A stretch of DNA of 64,000 bases from Nematostella vectensis (Eukaryota > Cnidaria > Anthozoa > Actiniaria > Edwardsiidae): the NCBI RefSeq assembly GCF_932526225.1, contig NC_064039.1, positions 6,151,001 to 6,215,000 on the forward strand, given 5' to 3'. The notes beneath the pieces were generated by a model. The model had not been told where the DNA came from, searched no databases, and saw only the letters and a list, made by a program, of their open reading frames with translations. Numbering within the stretch: position 1 is the first letter of the stretch; every line of letters starts with the position of its first letter. Shown here one piece after another: positions 23,873-38,400 of this stretch. Position numbers and translations under genes: made by a program.

Positions 23873-26423
23873 GATAAGATGAAAACAAATAACACGGTCC
23901 TGTTTCCCAGAATGCCCTTGAGGACTCGAAGAATCGACGGCTCACCGAATCGTCAAAACATCGGATATTGTTGATGCACGGGCTATAGGTTAGTTTTACT
24001 CCAAAATGATGTCAATGTCTTGTTAGTATTAAATAAAGCACGTATTCCACCCTTAACTGATAATATTACGCTACCTCGTACCACTTTCCTTCCCTATTAG
24101 TGCGTCGTTAGAAAGTGGTAGGTAACGCGTAGGGAATACAACCAGTTTAGGTGAAAATACGTGTTTTTTTTTTTTTTTTTTCAACGCTAACAAGACATTA
24201 GACATCATATTGGAGTAAAATACGACACAGTTTGAGCTTCAGCACGCACATAACATTCTCAGGGCGACACACCGTGTCTATCCCGAGGTGGCAATATCTC
24301 GTTAAGGACACACCACAAGTAGAGAATACTTCTCGTTTCAATGACTTCCAAGTTAAAAATATATTATTAGTTTCAGCAGGACAATGCCTTTTTACCCTGT
24401 GGTTAAAAACACTTTTTTCTGTTTTCTGACGCGATAAAGTTGCAAGAACGTACGATATCACTAAAGGCAAGAAATCTTAAATTTTCATTTTCCTTTTTGT
24501 CAGTAAATAAGTATTAAGTGGTGAACGCAAGGAAATTTAGGGGATCGAGAAGTGCAGCGGAGCGAGATTCCCTCTTTCTCTTTATTTTTTTCAGGGCATA
24601 TTCTCCTCGTTTTTTCCGCCGTCTCAACCGCTATAGTTCTCTTTTCCCCAAGCCCTAATATTCAATCTCAGTTTGAAGTTTAGGGAAAAGAGTCGGGAAT
24701 TATATTTCTTCTTTACTCGGGTATTCAGCCTTTCGTAGTAAGTACCCTATTAAAAAGTAGCCTAGTAAGTAGTAAGTACCAGTGTGCACTAAATCCACTG
24801 GAAAATAAACCAACCAAGTGTTATGTGTTATGCATCTCATACGTCTTTCAAGCAATGACCGACAGATTCCCAATTAGCGATGGAAGATCGCTTCATATCA
24901 GTTTCATGTATCGTTCTTTCTCTAATAGACTAGTCTTCCCACAAATTATACTCATTACGGCGTTCCCGCGCTGCCTTCTCACCTGCCGAGCAGCAAGCGA
25001 TCACTTTGAACAGGCCATTTCCTCTTCATTCTATCGTCACTTTTCTGGTTAAAAATATCCTATTCGAGTTAACTGTCTTAACGAGCCTATTTGCATTTGC
25101 AATTAGAAAAATTGATACCAAAAGTAATGATCTCTCGGAAGAGTATGTCAAATCAAGCTTTATGGATGACTTTTTTCACAGCTTAAGTTACTGAAAATTT
25201 CCGGGATCGGATTCTCATTTTTAAATTTTAAAAAGAGTCTTAGCTTTTCCTTTTTTCTGTGGAAAACTCAAATTGTGTTGCTTTGACTTGAATCAAATTC
25301 TCCATGGGATAACAAAATATAAACGAAATTAAAACAAAAACAAAAACAACAGAGTGTCAAAGTTTCATCTCATAAACACGAAGGTTGTTTTTTTCAAAAC
25401 ACGACGCTTTTATGAACACACAACATCTCCATTTAAATAAGTTCAAATCTATTAGAACGAATTACTTTAATTAGCTGAATATCTTTCAAGTATTATGGAC
25501 AAAAGCCTTTTATTCAAACTTTATTAAAAACAGTAATAGAGGAAGGAATTGAACTGTTCGAATAAAAGAAAATCTCGGACAATGATCTTCGCTTATTGCA
25601 TCTGATTGTGCGCTGCTGACAAGTAGCCGGCGTATTTCCATGTGAAATGACGGATGCTTAACTCTTTTATTATATTTTCTTTATTAAATATTTGTACAAA
25701 GATTTATGATAAATATTTACAAGTCTTACAAGATTTTAACTCTTTCCTAGGCTGTGTAAGATTTCCCCCCGAAATAAGGATAGGAGGAAAGTTTGGATAA
25801 TAATCCCGGAAAAGGATTGGAAATTTCTATTACATGAACATTTACAAAAAATACACTATAGTATTCAATTTTGGTGATACTTGTACTTTTTTTGAAAACT
25901 GTTTTGTATTTTGATAAATACCGTAGAATTTTACTTCTACACTTTGGCTTTCCTCTCTTTCTGGGTTTGATGAATTGTTCTTCGGGAAGCCAATCTTTCT
26001 CGTTTTGCTCTACACAGTCAATTATTCTACGTATCCAAACAAAGTCCATCTTAATTATTTAGGAGGAGTAGACAATACTCTAATGTGCGGTATAAGCTTT
26101 GGGTTATACAGCTCGGCTTGCCTTAATTACCGTCAGTTCGAAATCAACCATAAACCCAAGTATCTTCATGGAAAGATTAGATACAAATTAGCGATGGATT
26201 CGAGGGATAATTGAGATAAGAACCTGGGTTTAGAAAATTTTGGGTGTTTCCCTGATATTTGTGCTAACAAGCCGAAAATGTAAAAGTTTCGTACACTACC
26301 CAAGCCTTGCGGAAACTTTACCAAGAGAGTTTACCCAAAGTCAGTGCGCGAATTCGCGAGTAATTATTTCTTTTGTGTCGGTGTGGATAATTGCTTGGTT
26401 ATGTCATGTCATATCTGAACTAT
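23873..26423. other. Intergenic region, no gene seen
   Basis: 2.5 kb of AT-rich sequence between the RING and homeobox genes, including a T18-type run near 24162. Short open frames on both strands have no recognisable domains. The right end should hold the 3' UTR of the homeobox gene. Confidence 0.5.
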
Positions 26424-27575
<1,152 letters not shown>

Positions 27576-30399
27576 GTTTTCTTTAAAAAACCCTCACTTT
27601 GTATAAGCTTTGATAAGTGAATTTAATTCTATTGGAAGCTTAGAGTTTAAAGAGCGAGATCTAGTGCTTTTGAGCTCCCCTTGGGGTGATGCGGAGCCTT
27701 TTATACGTTAACTGCGAAATTAGCGCTGACTGTTAATTTGTTAATGGTTGTTGCTAGCCGATACAAGGGCGCAGGAAATATGCTTGCATTGTTATGGGCT
27801 TATTGGAGAAATTGATTAGCGGGCAAAGCCCTTCACCTCATATCATAGTCTAGCTTATTATGCCCTGACAATAAACAAACACAACTCTCAGGTATCCTTT
27901 TAAATCAAACAGCACTGCAAATCTTGCGAGACAGCCTCGATCGGCTAATGATTTCAATTAGGCTTATTAGCCACTGATGGTGAATAAATGGCTTATCAAA
28001 TCTCGGTCGTAATGGAAAATTAAGCGCGGGATTGTCGAATATGATCGATGCGAGATGGATTTCACTGTTTGAGAATTCTAGTGGTAAAGAGCGCAATCAC
28101 CCTACGGCGGTCAACCGTCTTTTTGTTTTCCCTTGAAAGAAAGAGATTTTTTGAATGGCGATTGGTAAGGCCACTATTGCCATGTGTCCTTGGCTGGAGA
28201 AAATCCCCATTCTTTCACGTTCTATTGTATAAAAAAGGTTAATTAATACTTTTGTGACAAGGTTTAGGTAGGGGCTTAGGCGATCATTCATATGGGAGCT
28301 CTCACGATAATCATGGCCTTATTTTAATTCACAAAAAACACCTGTCACTATAGCATTCATTAAACCTGCTCTAATTGCTCGAAAGAACCAATTTGCTCTT
28401 CGGAAGTATGGTTTCAATTATATTCTTGCGATTAATGAGCAAAAAAGAGTGAACCTCGCATATAATTTGGACCTTGGTTTACTTAGATTTAAGCAATTAT
28501 CTAAGGCTGAAACAATCGAGAATCGATACAAACAATATATCAATTTTTACTTCAAAATTGCTTTCCATTTTCGGTAAACAGTTAATTGCTCCTTAGCTGC
28601 TTGATCGACAAAGTTGCTACAATGTAATCCTGATTTTCCAGTGTTAAAAGGGGAAGTACTAGAAGATAAGAAACTGTTGAATTTACAATATCATATCGAA
28701 AGCAATGTTTTCTTCCATTTCTCTCGATCACTGTGCATATTTAAAATCAATTAGCCAGCGTTTAATGACTCGACCAAAACCTAATTTCTTTAATTCCCTA
28801 TCAATTTTGTCATTTTACGGGCTAAATTGGTCTAATGGTTCTGTTGAGCGTTACGACTCCGCATTGACCACGCTGATATGGCGTAAATTGCCTATTATCT
28901 GTAAACTAGGAAAATCTTAAAAATCTGATCTATTAGCTGATTGTATCAATTCTAAACAAATATTAAAAGCTCCAAGAAGCGTGCGCCACTCAACTTCAAT
29001 TTGTTTCATGGTTATTTTCTAAAAGGATTATAGGTTTTTGTTCTTACAGCGTAGTTTTACGTGGATTTTTTTTCTTGAAAATCTGAACAGGCCGTTGTAT
29101 TTTGAATCTTAAGCGAAAAGTGAATCCTTGTTTTGAGTTTAAAAGGATAGGCGCCCCATCTCGCCAAATTTACTATTTAATAACAAAATACTAAAAAGTT
29201 GCCTTCATGCTTTATTTTATTGAAGGCATAACAATGTAAAATACCATCGAGAGACCAAATTGATACTTTTTCATTCGTGTGACTATCTTAAAATGCAATC
29301 AACTACAATTGACAATTTTGATGACCAACGCTAATTTGATTTGGAAAAACCACGGCCTTGGGGTATAAGTTTACAAGTAAATCAATTTTTGCTTAAAATC
29401 TTTATCAACAATTAAGCTCAAAGCAGTGTACACTAGGATAAGGGACAGGCGAGGGATTTGCGATCTCGTCTGATGCCCTAATTCCTATTATAGATTAGGC
29501 ACGCTAGGACTACATCATTGCGGTTTTACTTTTACTGCTTTTTTTTTGCCCGTTCTTTTCTGTCTTTCTGGTCAAAGAAAATTGAAACAATGTCCATATG
29601 ATCTAATGCTCTGCCCACTTGACTATTAATAATGGTGATTTGTGTAAAGCCGGATTTGAAGACTGAAAGAGCTTTGTTTGCATAGACTGAGTAATTCCTC
29701 TCCATTACGAACGTATCGAAAAGCGGATTCAAACTCCTAAGCGATAGTAAATAGCTCCACTTCCGGATTCAAAACTGTTTGAATAAACAAAAGACAAAGC
29801 AATCTGAAGTTATGTTACGCCTTTATTTTTCATTTACAATGAATTTACAATGAAAAATAATTTAGAAAATTAAACAATTTTACGTTCCACAGCTTGAATG
29901 TCGCTCTTATGTTTCAGCTCCCAGGTCCATTATCTATTTTCCATTAGTCTACGCCTGCTATGCCATAACGTCTCTCCAATATCGTTGATAATACACGCCA
30001 TACTAAAGATGCTAAAATCAACAATAGATTTAGAAAAAAAAAACAGCTACCAACTTTTTATTGTCTAGCGAATCGAATAACTTTTTTCGCCTATTCAGTT
30101 GTTTCTATAGTTACAGCGCAACGGCAGATCAATACATCTGCTGAACGCACCAATACCAATTATAACCTATTAAAAAAATGATAATGCTAATTGTAATTAT
30201 TTCAAGATATCGAAACTTTTATGCATTATCTCATTTCTAAACGGGTGGTTAGTTGATCAATGATTTCTAGAGGTTGGTTCAATTTATGAAAACTATACTC
30301 AACTCTCAATTTCTACCCTTATGGACGAACATTTTTTTTGGCTTAGAAAATGGTTATTTTATTGAACCAACGGATCCCCTCTGGATCCAACATCAAGAA
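27576..30399. other. Upstream region of the homeobox gene, no gene seen
   Basis: 2.8 kb of AT-rich single-copy-looking sequence upstream of the Not-class gene. I see no coding exon and no repeat. It is the natural place for its promoter and enhancers, but no specific element can be named from one sequence. Confidence 0.45.
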
Positions 30400-30560
30400 C
30401 GTAACCAGAATTGGCTGAGGGGTGTGCAGTCATAGGAATCATATAGAAAAAGCATAGTATTTAGAGATTCCTTAATAAGACCCACTTTTTGGTCGCCAAG
30501 GGGGGATGGGGGAAGGTGCGCGCGCACCTTGCCCACCCCCCCTGTGTACGCGCCTAAAAA
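30400..30560. repeat. Dispersed repeat copy (paired with 21770-21920)
   Basis: Same orientation as the copy in the RING gene. It ends CCCCCTGTGTACGCGCCT and holds an AAGGTGCGCGCGCACCTT palindrome. Confidence 0.75.
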
Positions 30561-31344
30561 CCAGGAATCCCACCTCCCTCTGCTTATTTCTAAATGTCTC
30601 CTCCAGAACCCATTAAAGCTCAGTGCACACCGGCGACTGCGCTGTTTTATGTTCTTGTGTGTACAGTCACGACATAACAACAGAACATCGACATAAGACA
30701 TCTATAATAACGACATAAGAGAAAAGACACTTTCTAATGCTCTTACGTCTATGTGTTCTTATGTTGCCAGTGTTCACCAATGTGCATTAACTAAGGAAAT
30801 TTTTCCCTGGTTTTCCCACAAGGGAAAAGGTGCCTGACACTAAGAGCGTGACACCTCAGACTAACGTTTCCGTTACCGACTTTTGGTGATCTGAGTATGC
30901 CGTTTCCTAAAAAAAATAAAAAAAAATATAAATGAAAATATACCGCACACGATTGCGACTGATTTTACCGTACGGAATTACCCTTCACCTTCTTCCACAA
31001 GAAGCTCGGGTTGGTGTCTTTCTATTTCTTCTTTTTACATGCTTGTTTGATACAAGTCGCAATTGCATTCCCTACCTTGTTGCGGCAAATCTTGAACATT
31101 AGCTAACATAGGGGAGTCCCAAACTTTGCTAGGGACTGTTGCCTTTTTACAATCCGAGATTGATCATCCGAGATGTAATCAAGGGTTTGCCGGTGCAATG
31201 ACGGCTTGATGTCCTCAACGGGAGGCATTCAAGTAAATGTCACTGTTCAAGTTATTCACGAAAACATTGAACTTCTGTTCAAACGACGCTGCGAACACTT
31301 CTTGCCATGAAAAACTCCTAATTCATTGGCGAGGTTACGCATGC
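30561..31344. other. Intergenic region, no gene seen
   Basis: Contains CATAAGA-rich sequence at 30660-30760 that may be another small element, and an A-run near 30910. No supported gene. Confidence 0.4.
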
Positions 31345-32460
31345 GCTGTCCCCAGAGCTTGCGTACGTGGTCTTACCTCATACAGTGAGCTGCTTTGCTT
31401 TTTGTCTTTAGAGAGGGGAGATCCATCGTTACTATCATCTTGTCCTTGCGTACGTGGTCTTATCTAATATAGTGAACTGCTCTGCTTTTTGTCTTTAGAG
31501 AGGGGAGATCCATCGTTACTATCATCTTGTCCTTGCGTACGTGGTCTTATCTAATGTAGTGAACTGCTCTGCTTTTTGTCTTTAGAGAGGGGAGATTCAT
31601 CGGTATTATCCCCTTGTCCTTGCGTACGTGGTCTTACCTCATGTAGTGAGCTGCTTTGCTTTCTGTCTTTAGAGAGGAGAGATTTATCGCTACTATTCCC
31701 GAGAGCTTGCGTACGTGGTCTTACCTCATGCAGTGAACTGCTTTGCGTTCGTCCTTAGAGAGGAGAGATTTATCGCTACTATCCCCCAGAGCTTGCGTAT
31801 GTAGTCTTACCTCATGTAGTGAGCTGCTTTGCGTTCTTCCTTAGAGAGGAGAGATTTATCGGTACTATCCCCTTGTCCTTGCGTACGTGGTCTTACCTCA
31901 TGCAGTGAGCTGCTTTTCTTTCTGTCTTTAATGAGGGGAAATCTATCTGTACTGTTCCCTAGTGCTTGCGTACGTAGTCTTACCTCATGCAGTGAGCTGC
32001 TTTGCTTTCTGCCTTAGATAGGGGAGATCCATCGTTACTATCATCTTGTCCTTGCGTACGTGGTCTTATCTAATGCAGTGAGCTGCTTTGCTTTTTGTCT
32101 TTAGAGAGGGGAGACCCATCGTTACTATCATCTTGTCCTTGCGTACGTAGTCTTAGCTAATGCAGTGAGCTGCTTTGCTTTTTGTCTTTAGAGAGGGGAG
32201 ATTCATCGGTATTATCCCCTTGTCCTTGCGTACGTGGTCTTACCTCATGTAGTGAGCTGCTTTGCTTTCTGTCTTTAGATAGGGGAGACCCATCGGTATT
32301 ATCCCCTTGTCCTTGCGTACGTGGTCTTACCTCATGTAGTGAGCTGCTTTGCTTTCTGTCTTTAGATAGGGGAGACCCATCGGTATTATCCCCTTGTCCT
32401 TGCGTACGTGGTCTTACCTCATGTAGTGAACTGCTTTGCTTCCTGTGTTCAGAGAGAGGA
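31345..32460. repeat. 87-bp minisatellite overlapping the 3' end of the TRPC gene
   Basis: About 13 head-to-tail copies of an 87-bp unit, recognisable by CTTGCGTACGTGGTCTTACC and GAGCTGCTTTGCTTT. Read on the minus strand, 87 bp equals 29 codons (SPLSKDRKQSSSLHEV / RPRTQGQGDNTDG). The copies from 32157 upward encode the TRPC C-terminus. Each GAG-GTAAGA version of the unit also presents a consensus splice donor on the minus strand. Confidence 0.95.
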
Positions 32461-35400
32461 GGAGAGCTTGGCACTAGTCCCCAGTGTTTGTGCATGTGCG
32501 TCCACATTCGTTTTTCCATTTCTTTTAGATGTCTTAGTGTGACTTCATCAGCACGCGCCTCTTCGCGTCGTTTGCGAAGGTAACGATCCACAATGTTCTT
32601 AATTATCATTCGACGACTCTTGTATTCTAGTGCTGCCTTGACAGCTACCTTGGGGCTCTGCTGCGACGTGTCCGGAGGCAATAAGGCGTTCTGATGTAAA
32701 ATAATACATGAGAAGATACTTGCTTTGTCTTCAAGGCTTCAAGGCAATGAAGACACAGGCCTATACCCAAGATTTTTCTTGGAGGGGTGCGAAATCCGAA
32801 AAAGTGGACCTAATTTTTCCCGGGGGGGGGGGGGGAGGGGGCACTGAGGATGGTACACCAGCATGAATGGTGAAAAGCGAAAAAGGGGAAAAGCATAAAA
32901 GGGGAAAGCGTAAAAGGGGAAAGCGAAAAAGGGGAAAAGCATAAAAGGGGAAAGCGTAAAAGGGGAAAGCGTAAAGGGAGAAAAGCGTAAAGAGGGGGAA
33001 GCGTAAAGGGGAGAAAGCATAAAGAGGGGAAAGCGAAAAAGGGGGAAAGCATAAAAGGAGAAAGCGTAAAAGGGGAAAGCGTAAAGGGAGAAAAGCGTAA
33101 AGAGGGGGAAGCGTTAAGGGAGAAAAGCGTAAAGAGGGGGAAGCGGAAAGGAGGGAAAGCGAAAATGGGGAGAAGCATAAAAGGGGAAAGCGTAAAAGGG
33201 GAAAGCGTAAAGGAAGAAAAGCGGAAAGAGGGGGAAGCGGAAAGGGAGAAAAGCGTAAAGAGGGGGAAGCGTAAAGGGAGAAAAGCGTAAAGAGGGGAAG
33301 CGTAAAGGTAGAAAAGCGTAAAGAGGGGGAAGCGTTAAGGGAGGAAAGGGCAAAGGGGGAGAGCGAAAAGGGAGGAAAGCGTAAAAAGGGCAAAGTGTTA
33401 AGGGGGAAGCGTTGGGGGGGGGGGGGGACGTAAAAAGGATAAGCGTGAACGGAGGGAAAGCGTAAACGGGTGGAAATGAGAAAACTGTAGGAAAAGGTAA
33501 ATGGGGAAGAAGCGTTAAGGTACAAGGCTCTGGGATAATCAATTCATGGAGCGATTGTTATTGGCTATCGAGCTTGCATAAGTGAGCATGTGCAAATGAA
33601 CCTCGCTTTCTATCGCCATGTTGATTTGTTCTCAGGTGTAAGGATATATTTTATCAAAAACATTCAAAGTTATTTATTTCGACTTCTCTTCTGTATAATT
33701 GGCCTCGTTCTGGTGGCTGACGCGGAGCCTGGGACCGACGCGAGGAAAAAAAACGCGGGAGGCGCCATCGCACGAGCCTTCCACTTCGTGAAGAACGAGA
33801 AAGACTCGCGCCAGGCTCTCGACTGGCTCGTCCAGGTTAGAAACAGAGATACCACATATTAGAGCGTTTCCGTATTTTTTTTTCTGCCGAGTACCCACAA
33901 AAGTTCCACAGAAGAGTCGGGGCGGGACGGTCAGTTATTCACCTTTGGGTCTAGACGGCTCAACCAGAAATGAGAGTAGAGATTTGTTTTACTTTACATA
34001 CTTTAAAGTATTCTTATTCAAATTCTGTGTTTGTTAATTAGAATTTTCTCGTGAGATCCCGCGCTCATAGATAAAAATATTATTGCGTCTCTACGAGTTA
34101 CTGTTTCTTTTAGTTGTACAACCAAGTGTCTTCGCTCCCGGGGGGGGGGGGGGGGGGAGTTCTTTGATAAAAATCTGACCACTCCCGAAAAAAGGGAAAC
34201 TTTTATGCCTTTGAACTATCTCCACGGGACGTTCATTGTCGGATTTGGCTACATACCACATACCAGAGTGATCTAGCTTATGCTTTATAGTTTTGTCTAC
34301 AAATAGACAACCGAAAGTGGACCTTCGGCCGTGTGTGTACATGACGAGCACTGCGTACATCACCTAGTGTGTACATGGCGAGCACTGCGCACATCACCTA
34401 GTGTGTACACGACGAGCACTGCGCACATCACCTAGTTTGTACATGACGAGCACTGCGCACACCACCTAGTTTGTACATGACGAGCACTGCGCACACCACC
34501 TAGTGTGTACACGACGAGCACTGCGCACATCACCTAGTTTGTACATGACGAGCACTGCGCACATCACCTAGTTTGTACACCACGAGCACTGCGCACATCA
34601 CCTAGTTTGTACACCACGAGCACTGCGCACATCACCTAGTTTGTACACCACGAGCACTGCGCACATCACCTAGTTTGTACACCACGAGCACTGCGCACAT
34701 CACCTAGTTTGTACACCACGAGCGCTGCGAACATCACATAGTGTGTACACGACGAGCACTGCGCACATCACCTAGTGTGTACATGACGAACACTGCGCAC
34801 ATCACCTAGTGTGTACATAATGAGCACAGCGCACATTACCTTGTGTAATTGACGAGAACTGCGCAAATCACCTTGTGTGTACATGACGAGCACTGCGCAC
34901 ATCACCTAGTGTGTACACGACGAGCACTGCGCACATCACCTAGTGTGTACAGGACGAGCACTGCGCACATCGCCTAGTGTGTACATGACGAGCACTGCGC
35001 ACACCACCTAGTTTGTACACGACGAGCACTGCGCACATCACCTAGTGTGTACACCACGAGCGCTTCGCACATCACCTAGTTTGTACATGAAAAGCACTGC
35101 GCACATCACCTAGTTTGTACATGACGAGCACTGCGCACTCACCTAGTGTGTACACGACGAGCACTGCGCACATCACCTAGTTTGTACACCACGAGCGCTT
35201 CGCACATCACCTAGTGTGTACACGACGAGTACTGCGCACATCACCTAGTTTGTACACCACGAGCACTGCGCACACCACCTAGTTTGTACATGACGAGCAC
35301 TGCGCACATCACCTAGTGTGTACACCACGAGCGCTTCGCACATCACCTAGTGTGTACATGACAAGCACTGCGCACATCACCTAGTTTGTACACCACGAGT

Positions 35401-38400
35401 GCTTCGCACATCACCAAGTTTGTACACCACGAGCACTGCGCACATCACCTAGTTTGTACACCACGAGTGCTTCGCACACCACCTAGTTTGTACACCACGA
35501 GCACTGCGCACATCACCTAGTTTGTACACCACGAGTGCTTCGCACATCACCTAGTTTGTACATGACAAGCACTGCGCACATCACCTAGTTTGTACACCAC
35601 GAGCACTGCGCACACCACCTAGTTTGTACATGACGAGCACTGCGCACATCACCTAGTGTGTACACCACGAGCGCTTCGCACATCACCTAGTTTGTACATG
35701 ACGAGCACTGCGCACATCACCTAGTTTGTACATGACGAGCGCTGTGCACATCACCTAGTTTGTACACCACGAGCACTGCGCACATCACCTAGTTTGTACA
35801 CCACGAGCGCTTCGCACACCACCTAGTTTGTACACCACGAGAGCTTCGCACATCACCTAGTGTGTACATGACGAGCACTGGGGTGGGAGGCGCAACCCCT
35901 TGCCCCCCCCCCCCCCCCCTGGGTACGGGCCTTAGACAGGAAGAAATATAGACAGGCGGACGGACAGATAAAGCATTACCATGATGATAAATGGAATAAG
36001 AACAACCTTAGAGACTTTTCCAAGCGTTGTTCGGTACGCGAGGCTGAAGACTGCGGCCAGTGTCTTGCTATTGGGGATGAGGTTGAGCGGAGGTGGAAGC
36101 ACGTTGCCCTTGTCGACCCAGTTCATCCACATTCGGGTGCGAGAAACTTTCCAACTCAAATCGGAGTTGTCCTGGATTTTGGATAAGGAAGCCGTAAGGG
36201 AGCGGTCATTAATTACTGGGGGGTGGGGTGGGCCGGCAATTTTGCAAAACCCTGGGATAAAAAATGGCTCCCCTCAAATCCAAGCCAAAAAAAAAATCGT
36301 GACCCCACCCCCCCCTAGACCGGACGCCCAAAAATTTGAAGCCCCCCACCACCACCATCTCAACAAATTTAAAACCAATAAAAACCACAGAGACTTGATA
36401 TACATACAGTGTAGCTGAATATAATCTTTACTAAAATATAGACCGGCTAGCATGGCAATTTTGTCCTATTTAGTTCAAGTATGAACCTTCACTTGCCCTT
36501 GTTAAGTGGCACAGAGATAAACAACAAGTACTGGTGTCGCTAGAAAACGACTACGTCGTCGAAAATTTTAACAAAGACATTTGAGTCTAGGTTTTGCAAC
36601 ATTTAAAAGTATTCGATTTGTTCAACTGATTTGAACGGGCAGCTTTGTCTGTCAACCATTAGAGGGTTTCTCAAAATTTATTTATATAAAGACAAGATTT
36701 GTATCTGAACAATATGGAACTAGATATACAATAGTAGGAAACATTGTGAACTGAATAAAATTTTCATTTCAACAATGACTTTCTTGATCAGTATTATATT
36801 AAAACCAGACTTAAATTCGAAAAAAATGTGACTACCCCTTTAATGACAAAAAATGTGACCCCCCGTTTAATGACAGCCCAAAAAATGTGACCCCCCTAAA
36901 TCCGCGCCCCCCAAAACGTAGCCCCCCCCTACATATTTGCCGGCCCCCCAGTAACTAATGACCGCTCCCTAAATAAGCTAATTCATTCGCGCAATTACTG
37001 TGAATTACATTTCTAGCGGAGCTCCTAAACTTGATATTGAAATTATGGAATGAAAATAAGCAAAGTTGTAGTTTGGAGCTCCGCTTTTAGTCAGTACCTA
37101 AATCTATGTATCATCACAGTCTATGGACGACATTTGTCATTTTAATGTTCAGGTTTCTGTCTATCTCAGCACAAACTTGATTAATTTCACGAAGCTATCG
37201 GCGATTGGTTTTGTGTAATAATTATTTGAGCTCTGCTTTTAAGCAATGTCTGAATCTATATACATTCATTATTATAATACAAAAGAGTTGCATTATAAAT
37301 GAAAACGTCGTGAAGGATGCACCGCACAAACCAATGTGATGGCGCACTTTGTTACACATGCAGTATTCAGTTTACTAATTACTAATTACTTACTCTGTGT
37401 CAGTTTACACTAGATTCCCATCCGTCACCATGATTGCTTTTAAAATGCTGATCTTGTACAATGGTGCCACCACCCCCCCCCCCCTGGAATGTCATAGGGT
37501 AAGGGTTATTAGAAAAGAAATCAGTAATACTTAAAAACTCACCGAAATTTCCTCATATGAGCGCGTCATCACTGCAATCAGCATGTTTAATACAATGATG
37601 ACCACTAGTATCTGGAACAGTCCGAACAACAGCATGCCGGTCTCCTTGGTGATAGAAAATTCTTTGTCTTTTGTATCAAATGTGGCGAGTTCTGTCAAGC
37701 CGAACATTGACCAGAAAAGATTAAGAAATCCTGACTTGACACTGCAAGAGATTGAAGCACAGTAACCAAATTTGGATAAATGCAAGGGGACTTTTTTTTA
37801 AGCCATCTGAGTGTTGTATAGAAGGTAACATGTGGTTATGTGCGATACAAAAATGTGATCCCTCCAGACCCCACACCCCGTGGCCAAAATTTATTTTACA
37901 GTAAATCACAAATCAACTTTAAAGGTTTTGCCATCTCATTAGAGTTAAAAATTGTTTCGCGCGCCCAATGTGGTATATCTGTTAGAAAGGTAATCAATGC
38001 TGCTGACCACACCCAAATTGCTATACTTTAGGGTCAAAACTGATTTGCCGACGATCACCCCGTCTGTTTTGTGGGGATTTTCCGGGGGTGGAGGTTAGGT
38101 AGGACAAAGGCAAGATGACGCCGGGTGCGCTTTAGGCGTGGTAAAGTAAGATGAAATGAGTCAGGGTATGACATAAAGTAAGTTGAATGTATTTACGTAA
38201 CGAAGGTTAGCCAGAAGAAAACGAGATGAGTACACCTTTTGCTGTTCAATGACGGGAAAGGGACATTTATTTGTGCCAAACGTTGTATCGTTAACGTGCA
38301 CTGTACGTTCATCAACATCGCACAAAACATCCTTAGCGTGACTCGACCTTCAATAACAATGATTGAATATGCGCAAACATTCAATAGCATCAACGGACAA

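Noticed and set aside
31237-32583. Plus-strand frames of repeated ERGD(S/P)S-LSPCPCVRGLTSC
   Set aside because: They are the antisense of the 87-bp units; the minus strand carries the TRPC helix and the supported splice acceptor.
32739-33542. Several long minus-strand open frames rich in Ser, Pro, Phe and Leu
   Set aside because: They are translations of the purine-rich minisatellite in different frames; composition is wholly explained by the repeat.
34331-35880. Regularly repeated 34-bp units resembling a CRISPR array
   Set aside because: Units are contiguous with no unique spacers, and the setting is an animal gene intron; it is a minisatellite.
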